A DNA stretch of 13,442 bases from Anaerolineales bacterium. GTDB taxonomy: Bacteria; Chloroflexota; Anaerolineae; Anaerolineales; Villigracilaceae. Below, in pieces: positions 6,977-13,442 of the stretch (position 1 is the stretch's first letter; each line of letters starts with the position of its first letter). Location of the stretch: assembly GCA_016789485.1 (NCBI GenBank), contig JAEURE010000042.1, positions 1-13,442 on the forward strand. Direction: 5' to 3'. A program made the translations under genes and the position numbers. The notes under the pieces are model-generated. The model did not search any database, had not been told where the DNA came from, and worked only from the letters and a program-made list of their open reading frames with translations.

Positions 6977-7022
6977 TTGGTTGAGTAGGGCGAATATTCT
7001 TTTCGCCCATATCGAAACCAAC
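6976..7022 (+). repeat. Palindromic repeat, copy 1 (GGTTGAGTAG...TATCGAAACC)
   Basis: The plus strand has GTTGGTTGAGTAG at the left and ATATCGAAACCAAC at the right, enclosing the hairpin GGGCGAA-loop-TTCGCCC. Copy 2 at 7068-7105 has the same end boxes in the opposite orientation but a different inner stem. Shared ends with a compensating, variable stem are the mark of a REP-like palindromic element. It lies in the valS leader between the T-box terminator and the start codon. Confidence 0.7.
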
Positions 7023-7067
7023 ATGTGATTGAAATATATTCTGCGACGAAGTGTTTGCCATTCACTT

Positions 7068-7105
7068 GTGGTTTCGATACGCCGCTATCGCGGCTACTCA
7101 ACCAC
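7068..7105 (-). repeat. Palindromic repeat, copy 2, inverted relative to copy 1
   Basis: Read on the minus strand: GTGGTTGAGTAG, inner stem CCGCGATAGCGG, then CGTATCGAAACCAC. The ten-base boxes GGTTGAGTAG and TATCGAAACC are identical to those of copy 1. The 45-base stretch between the two copies (7023-7067) shows no gene and no feature that I can name. Confidence 0.7.
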
Positions 7106-7116
7106 CAAGTTATCTT

Positions 7117-7153
7117 AAAATAAAAACACCTCGTCCGTCATGAGGACGAAGTG
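7117..7153 (-). terminator. T-box regulated terminator ahead of valS
   Basis: On the minus strand CACTTCGTCC and GGACGAGGTG pair around a seven-base loop (10 pairs, one G-U), followed by TTTTTATTTT. It directly follows the T-box sequence and is the standard T-box terminator: it should form when tRNA-Val is charged. Confidence 0.9.
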
Positions 7154-7393
7154 TCGAACTTCGCGGTACCACCTCAATTCGCCGTTTTGTCCCCAAGGGG
7201 ATGATACGCGGCGCACTCGGTGACCGACAATCATCGGTCTTTGCTGTAACGGGCAATCCCGTGAACGGTCTACTCAGCCAGAGGCTTTTCTTCGTCAATG
7301 AATTCAGACGACTTCAGCGGCTTTTTGCTGCGGAAACTTCCAGCCAGGGTTTCCTTCTCTATCAGCGTTCGGGTCGCGTACTACTTCTGAATG
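7117..7393 (-). ncRNA. T-box leader of valS, specifier codon GUC (valine)
   Basis: The hallmark AGGTGGTACCGCG lies at 7174-7162 on the minus strand, just before the terminator. Stem I closes with AUUCAGA (7393-7387) against UCUGAAU (7308-7302), a perfect 7-bp base. Directly inside it, the 5' side reads AGUAGUA (the AGUA loop-E type motif) and the 3' side reads GAA-GUC-G, placing the specifier GUC at 7312-7310. A long distal arm ends in GGAAAC/GUUUCC (7354-7349 with 7337-7332). A Stem III candidate is GACCGAUGAUUGUCGGUC. The leader would bind uncharged tRNA-Val (anticodon GAC) and allow valS transcription when valine charging is low. The 5' end agrees with the promoter just upstream. Confidence 0.95.
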
Positions 7394-7399
7394 GCGGGA

Positions 7400-7428
7400 T
7401 TATACATAGCAGAGCAAAGTGAGTCAAG
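7400..7428 (-). promoter_or_regulatory. Promoter of the valS T-box transcript
   Basis: TTGACT (7428-7423) and a perfect TATAAT (7405-7400) are separated by 17 bases. The predicted start near 7393 coincides with the first base of T-box Stem I. Confidence 0.85.
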
Positions 7429-7470
7429 CCAGTAATTATTTTTCATGATACCTTTTCTCAAAAATAAGAA

Positions 7471-7479
7471 TGCTATACT
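7471..7479 (+). promoter_or_regulatory. Extended -10 promoter of the TauE/SafE gene
   Basis: TGCTATACT is an extended -10 (TGnTATACT) about 36 bases before the ATG; no clear -35 is seen. It is divergent from the valS promoter, with about 40 bases between the two sites. An in-frame ATG at 7470 overlaps this element, which argues against it as the start codon. Confidence 0.55.
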
Positions 7480-7514
7480 TGCCTCAATCCAGAAACAAAA
7501 AGGAATTCCTCTCC

Positions 7515-8276
7515 ATGACCCCTCTCAACCTTTTCCTTGCCGCTCTCGCTGCGCTTTTGGCGGGCGGAATTAACGCCCTCGCAGGCGGCGGGACGCTCAT
7601 CACCTTTCCCGTATTGACGTTTCTTGGCGTGCCCGCTGTCGCCGCAAATATCACCAACACAGTGGCACTTTGTCCCGGCTATTTTGGAGGGACCATCGCT
7701 CAATGGAAAGATTTGCAGGGACAAAAAAGCAGGCTGTGGTTGATCGTCCCTGCCAGCATCGTCGGCGGCGTGCTCGGCGGTTTTTTACTTTTGCAAACAG
7801 GCGAAAAATTATTCAAAGACCTTGTTCCTTATTTGATCCTGCTGGCTTCGGGTCTGCTTGCGATTCAAGACCCTGTCCGCGCATGGTTGACGAAGCGCAT
7901 GGGCGCAGGTCATGGCTCGCGTTTGGAAAAGATCACCTGGCTGCCTGTCACGCTGGCATCGGTCTACGGCGGATATTTCGGCGCAGGATTAAGCGTGATC
8001 GTCCTTTCCGCTTTGGGGCTGACCCTCGAAGATACGCTCACGCGTCTTAACGCGCTCAAGCAGGCGGTTGCTTTCTCGGTCAATGTCGCCGCTGCGGTCT
8101 TTTTCCTTTTCTCCGGGCAGGTACTTTGGAGCGTGGCGGCTGTGATGGCTGTCGGCGCATTGGTTGGCGGTGTGCTTGGCGGAAAACTGGCAGGCAAAAT
8201 AAAACCGTCCACCTTGCGATGGACGGTTGTGACAATCGGTGTGATCGTCGCGATCATTTATTTCGTGCGTGGTTAA
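7515..8276 (+). CDS. TauE/SafE (TSUP) family membrane permease
   Basis: The 253-residue integral membrane protein has two homologous halves, as expected for the TSUP family, whose members export sulfite, sulfoacetate or related organosulfur anions. The first half carries [16 protein letters not shown] at about 17-32, and the second carries the matching [10 protein letters not shown] at 151-160. About eight hydrophobic spans are visible (near 3-25, 35-55, 74-94, 103-118, 142-165, 183-202, 205-225 and 234-250). The chosen ATG has AGGA ten bases upstream; a longer frame from 7470 overlaps the promoter. The gene appears monocistronic, and its stop overlaps that of the convergent PIN gene. No sulfur-metabolism gene lies in the window, so the substrate is open. 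Confidence 0.9.
   Translation: MTPLNLFLAALAALLAGGINALAGGGTLITFPVLTFLGVPAVAANITNTVALCPGYFGGTIAQWKDLQGQKSRLWLIVPASIVGGVLGGFLLLQTGEKLFKDLVPYLILLASGLLAIQDPVRAWLTKRMGAGHGSRLEKITWLPVTLASVYGGYFGAGLSVIVLSALGLTLEDTLTRLNALKQAVAFSVNVAAAVFFLFSGQVLWSVAAVMAVGALVGGVLGGKLAGKIKPSTLRWTVVTIGVIVAIIYFVRG
8196..8227 (-). terminator. Terminator of the PIN-TRAM gene, inside the TauE/SafE coding sequence
   Basis: On the minus strand ACCGTCCA, an eight-base loop and TGGACGGT form a perfect 8-bp stem, followed by TTTATTTTG. It starts 46 bases after the stop of the minus-strand PIN gene and lies wholly within the last codons of the convergent permease gene. Confidence 0.7.
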
Positions 8277-9349
8277 CTCTTTTTCTTTTTCGCGTTCTCT
8301 TCATCCACACGGCCAAAGATCATGCGTCCCGCGGCGGTTTGCAGCACCTTGGTGATATTCACTTCCATGTATTCGCCAATGTAATCCTTGCCGTTTTCCA
8401 CGACCACCATCGTGCCGTCTTCCATGTAGCCTACACCCTGGCCGTATTCCTTGCCTTCCTGTATCACATTGATGCGCAGGACTTCCCCGGGCAGTACAAC
8501 TGACTTGACGGCATTTGCAAGTTCATTGATATTTAGAACCGTCACACCCTGCAACTCAGCAATGCGGTTTAAGTTGTAATCATTCGTCAGCACAGGGCTT
8601 TTTAATTGTTTGCCGAGTACGATCAATTTATCGTCCACTTCACGCACGCCGTCTACGTTGATGTCCGAGATGCGGACGAGGATGTTGGGAAGTTTTTGCA
8701 ATTCAGCCAGCACTTCCATGCCGCGGCGCCCACGCTGACGGCGCATCCCGTCCGGGGAATCAGCGATATATTGAAGTTCGTTCAACACAAAGCGGGGGAT
8801 GAGAAGCGTGCCGGGCAGAAAGCCCGTTTTTGCAATGTCTGCCACACGTCCGTCAATGATGACGCTTGTATCCAGAAGGATATTTCGGTTGAGATTCGTC
8901 CAGGAGGATGAGCCGCCGCCTTCATTCCGACCGCTCAAGGCGCTGAGCAAGCCCATAATATCTCCCTGCCGCATGACAAAAAGCGAAACACTCAGATAGG
9001 AAAAAACCAATACGCCAATGAAAGGTAATATCTGGCTGAATGGATCGGGGAGCAGCGAAAGGGGAAATGCCAGCAGTGCGGCAATGAGCAAACCAACCAC
9101 CAGCCCTGTCAACCCGGCGAAGAGGCTTTCCGCCGCCATGCGCCCAAGCAGGGAGCGCAGCGCGCGCGCGGGACGAGTGGTAATGTATGGGGTGAGGATC
9201 AAACCCGCCAGTGCGCCGACCAGCCCAAAGACGAGCGTGGTGCGAACGGCGCTATCAGGAGTGAACTTTGAAATGTCAAAACCCAAGTATCCCCCGGAGA
9301 TTGCCAGCACGATCATCCCAACAATACGAAGAACAAATTCAAAACTCAT
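8273..9349 (-). CDS. Membrane-anchored PIN-TRAM domain protein (YacL-like)
   Basis: The 358-residue product has three parts. Four hydrophobic spans lie near 5-24, 37-55, 74-100 and 105-126. A PIN nuclease-like domain spans about 155-278, and a TRAM (RNA-binding beta-barrel) domain lies near 283-346, followed by a lysine-rich tail. Acidic PIN residues are visible at D160 (LLDTS), E191 (LNELQ), D239/D240 (EVDDKL) and D257 (TNDYN), so the metal site looks intact. This is the layout of B. subtilis YacL, a conserved protein of poorly known role, presumed to act on RNA at the membrane. AGGAG lies six bases before the ATG. A strong promoter is upstream and a terminator lies within the convergent gene, so it is probably monocistronic. 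Confidence 0.92.
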   Translation of the reverse strand: MSFEFVLRIVGMIVLAISGGYLGFDISKFTPDSAVRTTLVFGLVGALAGLILTPYITTRPARALRSLLGRMAAESLFAGLTGLVVGLLIAALLAFPLSLLPDPFSQILPFIGVLVFSYLSVSLFVMRQGDIMGLLSALSGRNEGGGSSSWTNLNRNILLDTSVIIDGRVADIAKTGFLPGTLLIPRFVLNELQYIADSPDGMRRQRGRRGMEVLAELQKLPNILVRISDINVDGVREVDDKLIVLGKQLKSPVLTNDYNLNRIAELQGVTVLNINELANAVKSVVLPGEVLRINVIQEGKEYGQGVGYMEDGTMVVVENGKDYIGEYMEVNITKVLQTAAGRMIFGRVDEENAKKKKS

Positions 9350-9391
9350 AAATAACTCCTTTAAATAAATCCAAAATAAATAGAAGATAAG

Positions 9392-9420
9392 ATAATAGCA
9401 CGGGTATCACAGCCCGTCAA
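9392..9420 (-). promoter_or_regulatory. Promoter of the PIN-TRAM gene
   Basis: TTGACG (9420-9415) and TATTAT (9397-9392) are 17 bases apart. The spacer carries the inverted repeat ACGGG-CTGTGATA-CCCGT, a possible operator. The element lies back to back with the moaA promoter, about 27 bases away. Confidence 0.7.
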
Positions 9421-9446
9421 TTGTCACATTTTATTTCTTATATTAT

Positions 9447-9455
9447 TGTTATAAT
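9447..9455 (+). promoter_or_regulatory. Extended -10 promoter of moaA
   Basis: TGTTATAAT is a full-consensus extended -10 element; no strong -35 is seen at the usual distance. The predicted start near 9462 leaves a leader of about 55 bases before the moaA ATG, in which I see no known riboswitch. Confidence 0.6.
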
Positions 9456-9516
9456 GCGTATCTACTTTAGCTTTTTTAATCAAAAAATCGCCTCAATTAA
9501 AGGATTGAGTGAACCC

Positions 9517-10521
9517 ATGCCCCTCACTGATACTCTCAACCGTCCTCTGCGCGATTTGCGCATTTCCGTGACTGACCGCTGTAACTTCCGCTGTGTGTAT
9601 TGCATGCCCAAGGAGATTTTCGGTACGGATTATAAATTCCTGCACCGTGATCAGGTGTTGACATTTGAGGAAATCACAAGGCTTGCAAAGATATTCGTCG
9701 CACACGGGGTGAAAAAGATACGGCTGACAGGCGGCGAACCGCTTGTCCGCAAAGACCTGCCGGACCTGATTGCCATGCTTGCCGCCATTCCCAACCTTGA
9801 CTTGACCATGACCACCAACGGTTCGCTGTTGCCCAAGTTTGCGCAAGCGCTTAAAGATGCGGGCTTGAAGCGGGTTACAGTCAGCCTCGATTCTCTCGAC
9901 AACACAATTTTCAAGTCTATGAACGATGTGGATTTCCCTGTCGAAAAGGTGATTGAAGGCATGGATGCCGCCGCCGCAGTCGGGCTGGGACCCATCAAAG
10001 TGAACATGGTCGTGAAGCGCGGAGTAAACGAGAGCAGCATTTTGCCGATGGCGCGCTTCTTCCGAGAGAAAGGCTACATCCTGCGCTTCATCGAATACAT
10101 GGACGTGGGTCATTCCAACGGCTGGCGCATGGATGAAGTTGTTCCCGCCGCAGAGATTGTCAAAATGATCGATGCTGAAATGCCCCTTGAATCTGCCGAC
10201 CCAAACTATCCCGGGGAAGTGGCCGGGCGCTGGCGGTACAAGGATGGCAAAGGCGAAGTTGGCACCATCTCTTCGGTTACACAGGCGTTCTGCCGTGATT
10301 GCAACCGCGCCCGCATCACCGCTGAAGGACAACTGTATACCTGCCTGTTTGCCGTCAAAGGACATGACTTCCGTGCATTGCTGCGCGAAGGTGCGAGCGA
10401 TAATGACATCTCGCAAGAGATTGCCCGCGTGTGGAACAAACGCACCGATCGTTATTCCGAAATTCGCTCTGAAAACACCATTACCCTTCCAAAGGTGGAA
10501 ATGTCCCACATCGGCGGGTGA
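9517..10521 (+). CDS. moaA: GTP 3',8-cyclase MoaA (molybdenum cofactor synthesis)
   Basis: This 334-residue radical SAM enzyme performs the first step of molybdopterin synthesis, turning GTP into 3',8-cyclo-GTP. The N-terminal SAM cluster motif is C22-x3-C26-x2-C29 (RCNFRCVYC), followed by the GGEP motif at 72-75. The second, substrate-binding cluster is C259-x2-C262-x13-C276. The C terminus ends in Gly-Gly, a conserved feature needed for activity in MoaA. The frame stays open back to 9421, but that part contains the promoter. The ATG at 9517 starts where the family starts, though its SD (AAAGGA) is about twelve bases away. No other moa or moe gene lies in the window; a HAD hydrolase follows at 36 bases and may be co-transcribed. 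Confidence 0.96.
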   Translation: MPLTDTLNRPLRDLRISVTDRCNFRCVYCMPKEIFGTDYKFLHRDQVLTFEEITRLAKIFVAHGVKKIRLTGGEPLVRKDLPDLIAMLAAIPNLDLTMTTNGSLLPKFAQALKDAGLKRVTVSLDSLDNTIFKSMNDVDFPVEKVIEGMDAAAAVGLGPIKVNMVVKRGVNESSILPMARFFREKGYILRFIEYMDVGHSNGWRMDEVVPAAEIVKMIDAEMPLESADPNYPGEVAGRWRYKDGKGEVGTISSVTQAFCRDCNRARITAEGQLYTCLFAVKGHDFRALLREGASDNDISQEIARVWNKRTDRYSEIRSENTITLPKVEMSHIGG

Positions 10522-10557
10522 TGAAAATTAATTCTTCAAACAACTCTGGAGGAGTTT

Positions 10558-11265
10558 TTGCACAAGAAGATCAAAGCCGTGTTATTTGACCTGGACGGGA
10601 CGCTTCGTCATAACATCCCCAGCGGAGGGGATGTTTTCTCAAAAGGTGCCCGCGAGATTGGATTGAGATTCTCGGATGAAGACCGCATCCGTGCCGAACG
10701 CTGGGAACATTTTTATTTCGCGAGTTCCTTCGAGATCAAAAAAGACATCAAAGAATTCAAAGGCGATGCCTTCTGGGTAAATTTTAGCCGCAGGAAATTG
10801 GTGGCATTGGGCTGCGAACCAAAGGAAGCCGTCAACTTATCTGAGCGTATGTCTCACTACATGCGCGAGCATTACAAGCCCGAGCCGCACGTCTTTGAAG
10901 AATCGCGCACTATGCTCACTTCCCTGCAAAACGACGGCTACATCCTTGGCGTCATCTCCAACCGCGAAGAGCCCTTCCACGAAGAGTTGAAAGAATTAAA
11001 GCTCGATTCGCACTTCAACTTTTCACTTGCCGGCGGAGAAGTCAACTCCTTCAAACCGGAACCTGCCATCTTCAAACACGGGTTGGAACGGGCCGGCGTC
11101 AATGCGGATGAAGCCATCTATGTGGGCGACAATTACTTTGCAGATATCATCGGTTCGCATCGTGCCGGGCTGACGCCTGTTCTCTACGACCCGGGCGGTC
11201 TCTTCCCCGAAGCCGCTTGCGCCGTCATAAAATCATTCGACGAATTCCACAAGCTATTAAAATAA
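10558..11265 (+). CDS. HAD-superfamily hydrolase
   Basis: The 235-residue product has all four HAD motifs: DLDGT with nucleophile D11 and D13, S134 in GVISN, K166 in SFKPEP, and GDNYFAD with D191 and D196. An alpha-helical C1-type cap lies between motif I and II (about 20-110). Such proteins are usually small-molecule phosphatases of the Gph/YjjG type; the substrate cannot be read from sequence. The start codon appears to be TTG: GGAGG ends five bases before it, and no ATG lies between this SD and the DLDGT motif. It follows moaA by 36 bases on the same strand without a terminator between them, so the two may form an operon. Confidence 0.9.
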   Translation: MHKKIKAVLFDLDGTLRHNIPSGGDVFSKGAREIGLRFSDEDRIRAERWEHFYFASSFEIKKDIKEFKGDAFWVNFSRRKLVALGCEPKEAVNLSERMSHYMREHYKPEPHVFEESRTMLTSLQNDGYILGVISNREEPFHEELKELKLDSHFNFSLAGGEVNSFKPEPAIFKHGLERAGVNADEAIYVGDNYFADIIGSHRAGLTPVLYDPGGLFPEAACAVIKSFDEFHKLLK

Positions 11266-11284
11266 CAATATCTCTTCGATCCAC

Positions 11285-11312
11285 ACCGCGAAAGGATGTT
11301 AACTTTCGCGGT
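11285..11312 (+). other. Perfect hairpin between the HAD and malic enzyme genes
   Basis: ACCGCGAAAG, an eight-base loop and CTTTCGCGGT form a 10-bp perfect stem, starting 20 bases after the HAD stop. No U-run follows on either strand, so it is not a canonical intrinsic terminator. It may be an mRNA stabiliser, an operator, or a leader structure of the malic enzyme transcript. Confidence 0.5.
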
Positions 11313-11326
11313 ATTCGCATTAAAAT
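11299..11326 (+). promoter_or_regulatory. Possible promoter of the malic enzyme gene
   Basis: TTAACT (11299-11304) and TAAAAT (11321-11326) lie 16 bases apart, about 26 bases before the ATG. The -35 overlaps the loop and right arm of the preceding hairpin. The match is modest, and read-through from the HAD gene is an alternative. Confidence 0.3.
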
Positions 11327-11351
11327 GGATGTGAAACAAAAGGAGGCTTTC

Positions 11352-12701
11352 ATGGCTTGGGAACGAAAGATCATGCGCACGGTGCGCGTGCGCAATTCAC
11401 AGAAGAAGGGCGTGCTGGGAAAATTACTGACCGCCATTGCGGAAGCGGGCGGGAACACAGGCAGCATTGTCCTGTTGACGGAAACCACACAAAATGTGGT
11501 GCGCGACATCACCATTACCGCCGATGACGAAAAAAGCCTCGCCGCGATCTTGGATGCGATCGAAAATAATGAAGGCACGCGTGTGCTGGAAGTACGAGAT
11601 GAAGTACTGGAATTACATCAAAAAGGAAAGATCGCCATCCGCTCACGGTACCCAATCGATTCATTAACCACCCTGCGGCGCGTGTACACGCCTGGCGTGG
11701 CGGAAGTTTGTCTGCGCATCGCAAAGGACCCTTCACAGGCGCGGCTATACACCAGCATCAGCCACATGGTTGCGATTGTCACAGACGGCACGGCAGTGCT
11801 TGGGCTTGGAGACATTGGTCCACTCGGCGCCATGCCCGTGATGGAGGGCAAAGCCATGTTGATGGAAACTCTTGTGGGGCTATCGGGCATTCCCATCCTG
11901 CTGAACACAAAAGATACGGATGAAATCATCAATACAGTTGCTGCCATTTCGCCAACCTTTGCCGCCATTCAACTGGAGGATATTTCTGCGCCTCGCTGTT
12001 TCGAGATCGAGGAAAGATTGCAAGCCATGCTCGACATCCCCGTGATGCATGACGACCAGCACGGCACAGCCGTGGTCTGTACGGCAGCCATGATGGTTGC
12101 CTCGCGCGAAACGGACACGGACCTGAACAAAGCTGTCATCGGGCAGATCGGGCTTGGGGCGGCTGGGCATGCCATCGGTCAGATGATGATGCGTTTGACT
12201 GGGAACCCGGTCTATGGCGCGGACTTGAGTCCACTGGCTTTGGAACGATTCGAAAAGGCCGGAGGAATCAAATCCAACTTAAAAGAGATCATGGAAAAGT
12301 GCGATATTGTTGTGGCAACGACAGGCGCGCCGAATCTGATCAAGCCTGAAATGGTTCGCAAAGGACAGATCATTCTTGCGCTCTCGAACCCAAACCCCGA
12401 GATCGACCCGGACGTAGCGATGGAACATGGCGCAGCATTTGCCGCAGACGGCAAGTCTGTGAATAATGTGTTGGGATTCCCCGGCATCTTCCGCGGCATT
12501 GTGGATTCACAAGCCTCGCGTATTACCCATGAAATGTATTTGGCAGCCGCAAAAACAATAGCGGAAATGACCCCGCCTGGAGAGTTGGTTCCCAGCCCGC
12601 TGGACAAAAAGGTGCATCGCGCTGTGGCTCGCGCTGTGGCAGAGGTGGCCATCAAGCAGGGCATTGCCCGCGCAGAATATGTGCCATACGTGGACGAGTA
12701 A
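11352..12701 (+). CDS. ACT-domain NAD-type malic enzyme (malate dehydrogenase, decarboxylating)
   Basis: The 449-residue enzyme oxidatively decarboxylates malate to pyruvate and CO2 with reduction of NAD(P). An N-terminal ACT domain (about 8-85) suggests allosteric control by a small ligand, perhaps an amino acid. The catalytic part follows with Tyr112 (VYTPGVAEVC), Lys167 (MEGKAMLMETL), metal ligands Glu209-Asp210 (LEDISAPRCFEIE) and Asp235 (MHDDQHGTA). The dinucleotide fold shows GLGAAGHAIG at 267-276, with Asp291 soon after, hinting at NAD rather than NADP. The C-terminal half has LSNPNPE and the NNVLGFPGIFRG signature. The short bacterial form is complete. The frame is open back to 11217, but AGGAGG five bases before 11352 fixes the start. 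A strong terminator follows. Confidence 0.95.
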   Translation: MAWERKIMRTVRVRNSQKKGVLGKLLTAIAEAGGNTGSIVLLTETTQNVVRDITITADDEKSLAAILDAIENNEGTRVLEVRDEVLELHQKGKIAIRSRYPIDSLTTLRRVYTPGVAEVCLRIAKDPSQARLYTSISHMVAIVTDGTAVLGLGDIGPLGAMPVMEGKAMLMETLVGLSGIPILLNTKDTDEIINTVAAISPTFAAIQLEDISAPRCFEIEERLQAMLDIPVMHDDQHGTAVVCTAAMMVASRETDTDLNKAVIGQIGLGAAGHAIGQMMMRLTGNPVYGADLSPLALERFEKAGGIKSNLKEIMEKCDIVVATTGAPNLIKPEMVRKGQIILALSNPNPEIDPDVAMEHGAAFAADGKSVNNVLGFPGIFRGIVDSQASRITHEMYLAAAKTIAEMTPPGELVPSPLDKKVHRAVARAVAEVAIKQGIARAEYVPYVDE

Positions 12702-12702
12702 T

Positions 12703-12743
12703 AAAAAAATCCGCCAACTCTGAACGGTTGGCGGATTTTTTTT
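12703..12743 (+). terminator. Bidirectional intrinsic terminator
   Basis: ATCCGCCAAC, an eight-base loop and GTTGGCGGAT form a 10-bp stem, flanked by seven A residues on the left and eight T residues on the right. It ends the malic enzyme transcript on the plus strand and the DinB-ywbE-yrdB transcript on the minus strand. Confidence 0.95.
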
Positions 12744-12754
12744 GAGATTTAATT

Positions 12755-13123
12755 CTACCGTTTTAACATCCAAATGATTCTGTCATACGAGAGGATGTAG
12801 TGCAATAAAGAAATACTGCCGAAAACATATCCCGCCGTGATCGCTCCTGCATCGAAAAAGCAAAAAGTAGCGAATGAAAAAAAAATGACCTCAAGCAGCA
12901 AGCGCACCCAGCCCGAAACTGGGACGGGCGCTTTCCCATTTGCACTTGCATCCTCAGGGATTCGGAACGTGCCCCACAAGATCGCGGCAAGCAGAGGCAG
13001 CCCAACCACAAGCACATAGCGCATAACCCCTTCGTGACGAACCCAGCCCCAAAAACCAAAGGCATAAAGCGCGACGAGTTCGAGAATAAAACGGAGACCC
13101 AGATTAAGCGGGTTTTGACTCAT
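12755..13123 (-). CDS. YrdB-family (DUF2568) membrane protein
   Basis: The 122-residue integral membrane protein has four hydrophobic spans (about 10-27, 33-52, 71-90 and 93-113). Its layout and the conserved WGxFRIPED segment (50-58) fit the YrdB/DUF2568 family, whose function is unknown. The frame is open back to 13345, but that part is the shadow of ywbE. The ATG at 13123 overlaps the ywbE stop (ATGA), with AGGA seven bases upstream, so the two genes look translationally coupled. It is the last gene before the bidirectional terminator. Confidence 0.85.
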   Translation of the reverse strand: MSQNPLNLGLRFILELVALYAFGFWGWVRHEGVMRYVLVVGLPLLAAILWGTFRIPEDASANGKAPVPVSGWVRLLLEVIFFSFATFCFFDAGAITAGYVFGSISLLHYILSYDRIIWMLKR

Positions 13124-13329
13124 GGCTGTTCCTGTGAAATGACGATCTCTTTCACGCGTCCCACCTGTCCATCCATCAAACGGACTTTGATTCCGTGCGG
13201 ATGGTTTGGCGATTTGGTAAGGAGATCTTTGACGATGCCCTTGGTCAGCTTGCCCGTGCGCTGGTCTTGTTTCAAGACGATCAGTACAGTCATGCCGGGT
13301 TTGATATTTGAGCGGTTTTGTCCATTCAT
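13120..13329 (-). CDS. ywbE: YwbE family protein (DUF2196)
   Basis: The 69-residue product is almost wholly one small basic beta-rich domain. The line from NIKPGMTVLIVLKQDQR through GKLTKGIVKDLLT and HPHGIKVRLMDGQVGRV is the hallmark of YwbE-type proteins. Their function is unknown; the fold resembles small KOW/RNA-binding barrels, but that is only an inference. Its ATG overlaps the stop of the upstream DinB-family gene by one base (TAATG), and its stop overlaps the next start by four bases. With only a weak SD (GAGAA), it probably relies on coupled translation. Confidence 0.9.
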   Translation of the reverse strand: MNGQNRSNIKPGMTVLIVLKQDQRTGKLTKGIVKDLLTKSPNHPHGIKVRLMDGQVGRVKEIVISQEQP

Positions 13330-13442
13330 TATTTTTTATTCTCATTTAGAAAGACTGTGAAATCAAGGTCACCGGGTGATGCGCCAAAACTGGTGAGCAA
13401 AGCCGCCGCTTCACCGCGGTGTTGGGTGCCATGGTTGACGAG
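13329..13442 (-). CDS. DinB-family protein, C-terminal 37 codons (partial)
   Basis: The window edge cuts this gene; only its 3' end is seen. The minus-strand frame from 13442 reads through [14 protein letters not shown] and ASPGDLDF to a TAA at 13331-13329. The HxxxH pair followed by RGE and PGDLDF is the standard C-terminal end of DinB/DUF664 four-helix-bundle proteins, where the histidines help bind a metal. Many members are thiol-dependent metalloenzymes or are of unknown role. The stop codon shares one base with the ywbE ATG. Confidence 0.82.
   Translation of the reverse strand, partial: LVNHGTQHRGEAAALLTSFGASPGDLDFTVFLNENKK

Noticed and set aside
6947..7024. N-terminal extension of ValS by 26 residues
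   Set aside because: The extension is encoded by the palindromic repeat and leader, while an ideal AAGGAG lies six bases before the internal ATG where the family normally begins.
7127..7160. Hammerhead-ribozyme-like string on the plus strand (GTCATGAGGACGAAGTG)
   Set aside because: It resembles CUGAUGAG...GAAAC only partly. The required core bases and stems are not all present, and the segment is fully explained as the T-box terminator on the other strand.
9493..10509. A 338-codon open frame on the minus strand, antisense to moaA
   Set aside because: It lies fully opposite moaA, has no recognisable domain, and its composition (many His, Cys, Phe) is typical of a reverse-strand shadow of a conserved gene.
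1..13442. Defence island, prophage, CRISPR or other novel multi-gene system
   Set aside because: I found no repeat-spacer array, transposase, integrase, nuclease-helicase set or unusual gene cluster; nearly every gene belongs to a recognisable housekeeping or transport family.

Overview
The window reads as a typical chromosomal stretch of a mid-GC, non-enteric bacterium. It has strong Shine-Dalgarno sites, sigma-70-like promoters, intrinsic terminators and two RNA-sensing leaders (an FMN riboswitch and a T-box). My best guess is Chloroflexota, probably Anaerolineae. The main reason is the combination of an FMN riboswitch with a NMT1/THI5-type ABC transporter, the RibXY arrangement described for that phylum; an ACT-domain malic enzyme and a GGTTGAGTAG/TATCGAAACC palindromic repeat fit. 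This assignment is an inference and cannot be proved from the window. I see no phage, IS transposase, CRISPR array, tRNA or rRNA.

Region 1 (1-2935, minus strand) is a riboflavin-uptake operon. A promoter of near-consensus sequence abuts an FMN riboswitch, followed by a terminator hairpin and a second hairpin that covers the ribosome-binding site. Then come permease (ribX), lipoprotein binding protein (ribY) and ATPase. The riboswitch is what identifies the substrate; the proteins alone would be annotated as nitrate/sulfonate/thiamine-precursor transport.

Region 2 (2936-4254, minus strand) carries a small 2[4Fe-4S] ferredoxin, a small zinc-ribbon membrane protein of unknown role, and an AaaT/YhhY-like GNAT acetyltransferase, each with its own likely promoter. 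Region 3 (4198-7428, minus strand) is valS with its terminator and a valine T-box leader (specifier GUC). Two copies of a palindromic repeat in opposite orientation lie between the T-box terminator and the valS start.

Region 4 (7471-9455) holds a TauE/SafE-family permease (plus) converging on a membrane-anchored PIN-TRAM protein (minus). Their stop codons overlap, and the PIN gene's terminator lies inside the permease coding sequence. The PIN gene and moaA then diverge from a short region with back-to-back promoters. Region 5 (9447-12743, plus strand) is moaA, a HAD hydrolase and an ACT-domain NAD-type malic enzyme, closed by a bidirectional terminator. Region 6 (12755-13442, minus strand) is a tightly coupled run: the 3' end of a DinB-family gene, ywbE, and a YrdB-family (DUF2568) membrane protein.

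Most genes are ordinary. The most interesting content is regulatory RNA: the double expression platform behind the FMN riboswitch, and the repeat pair inserted in the valS leader.
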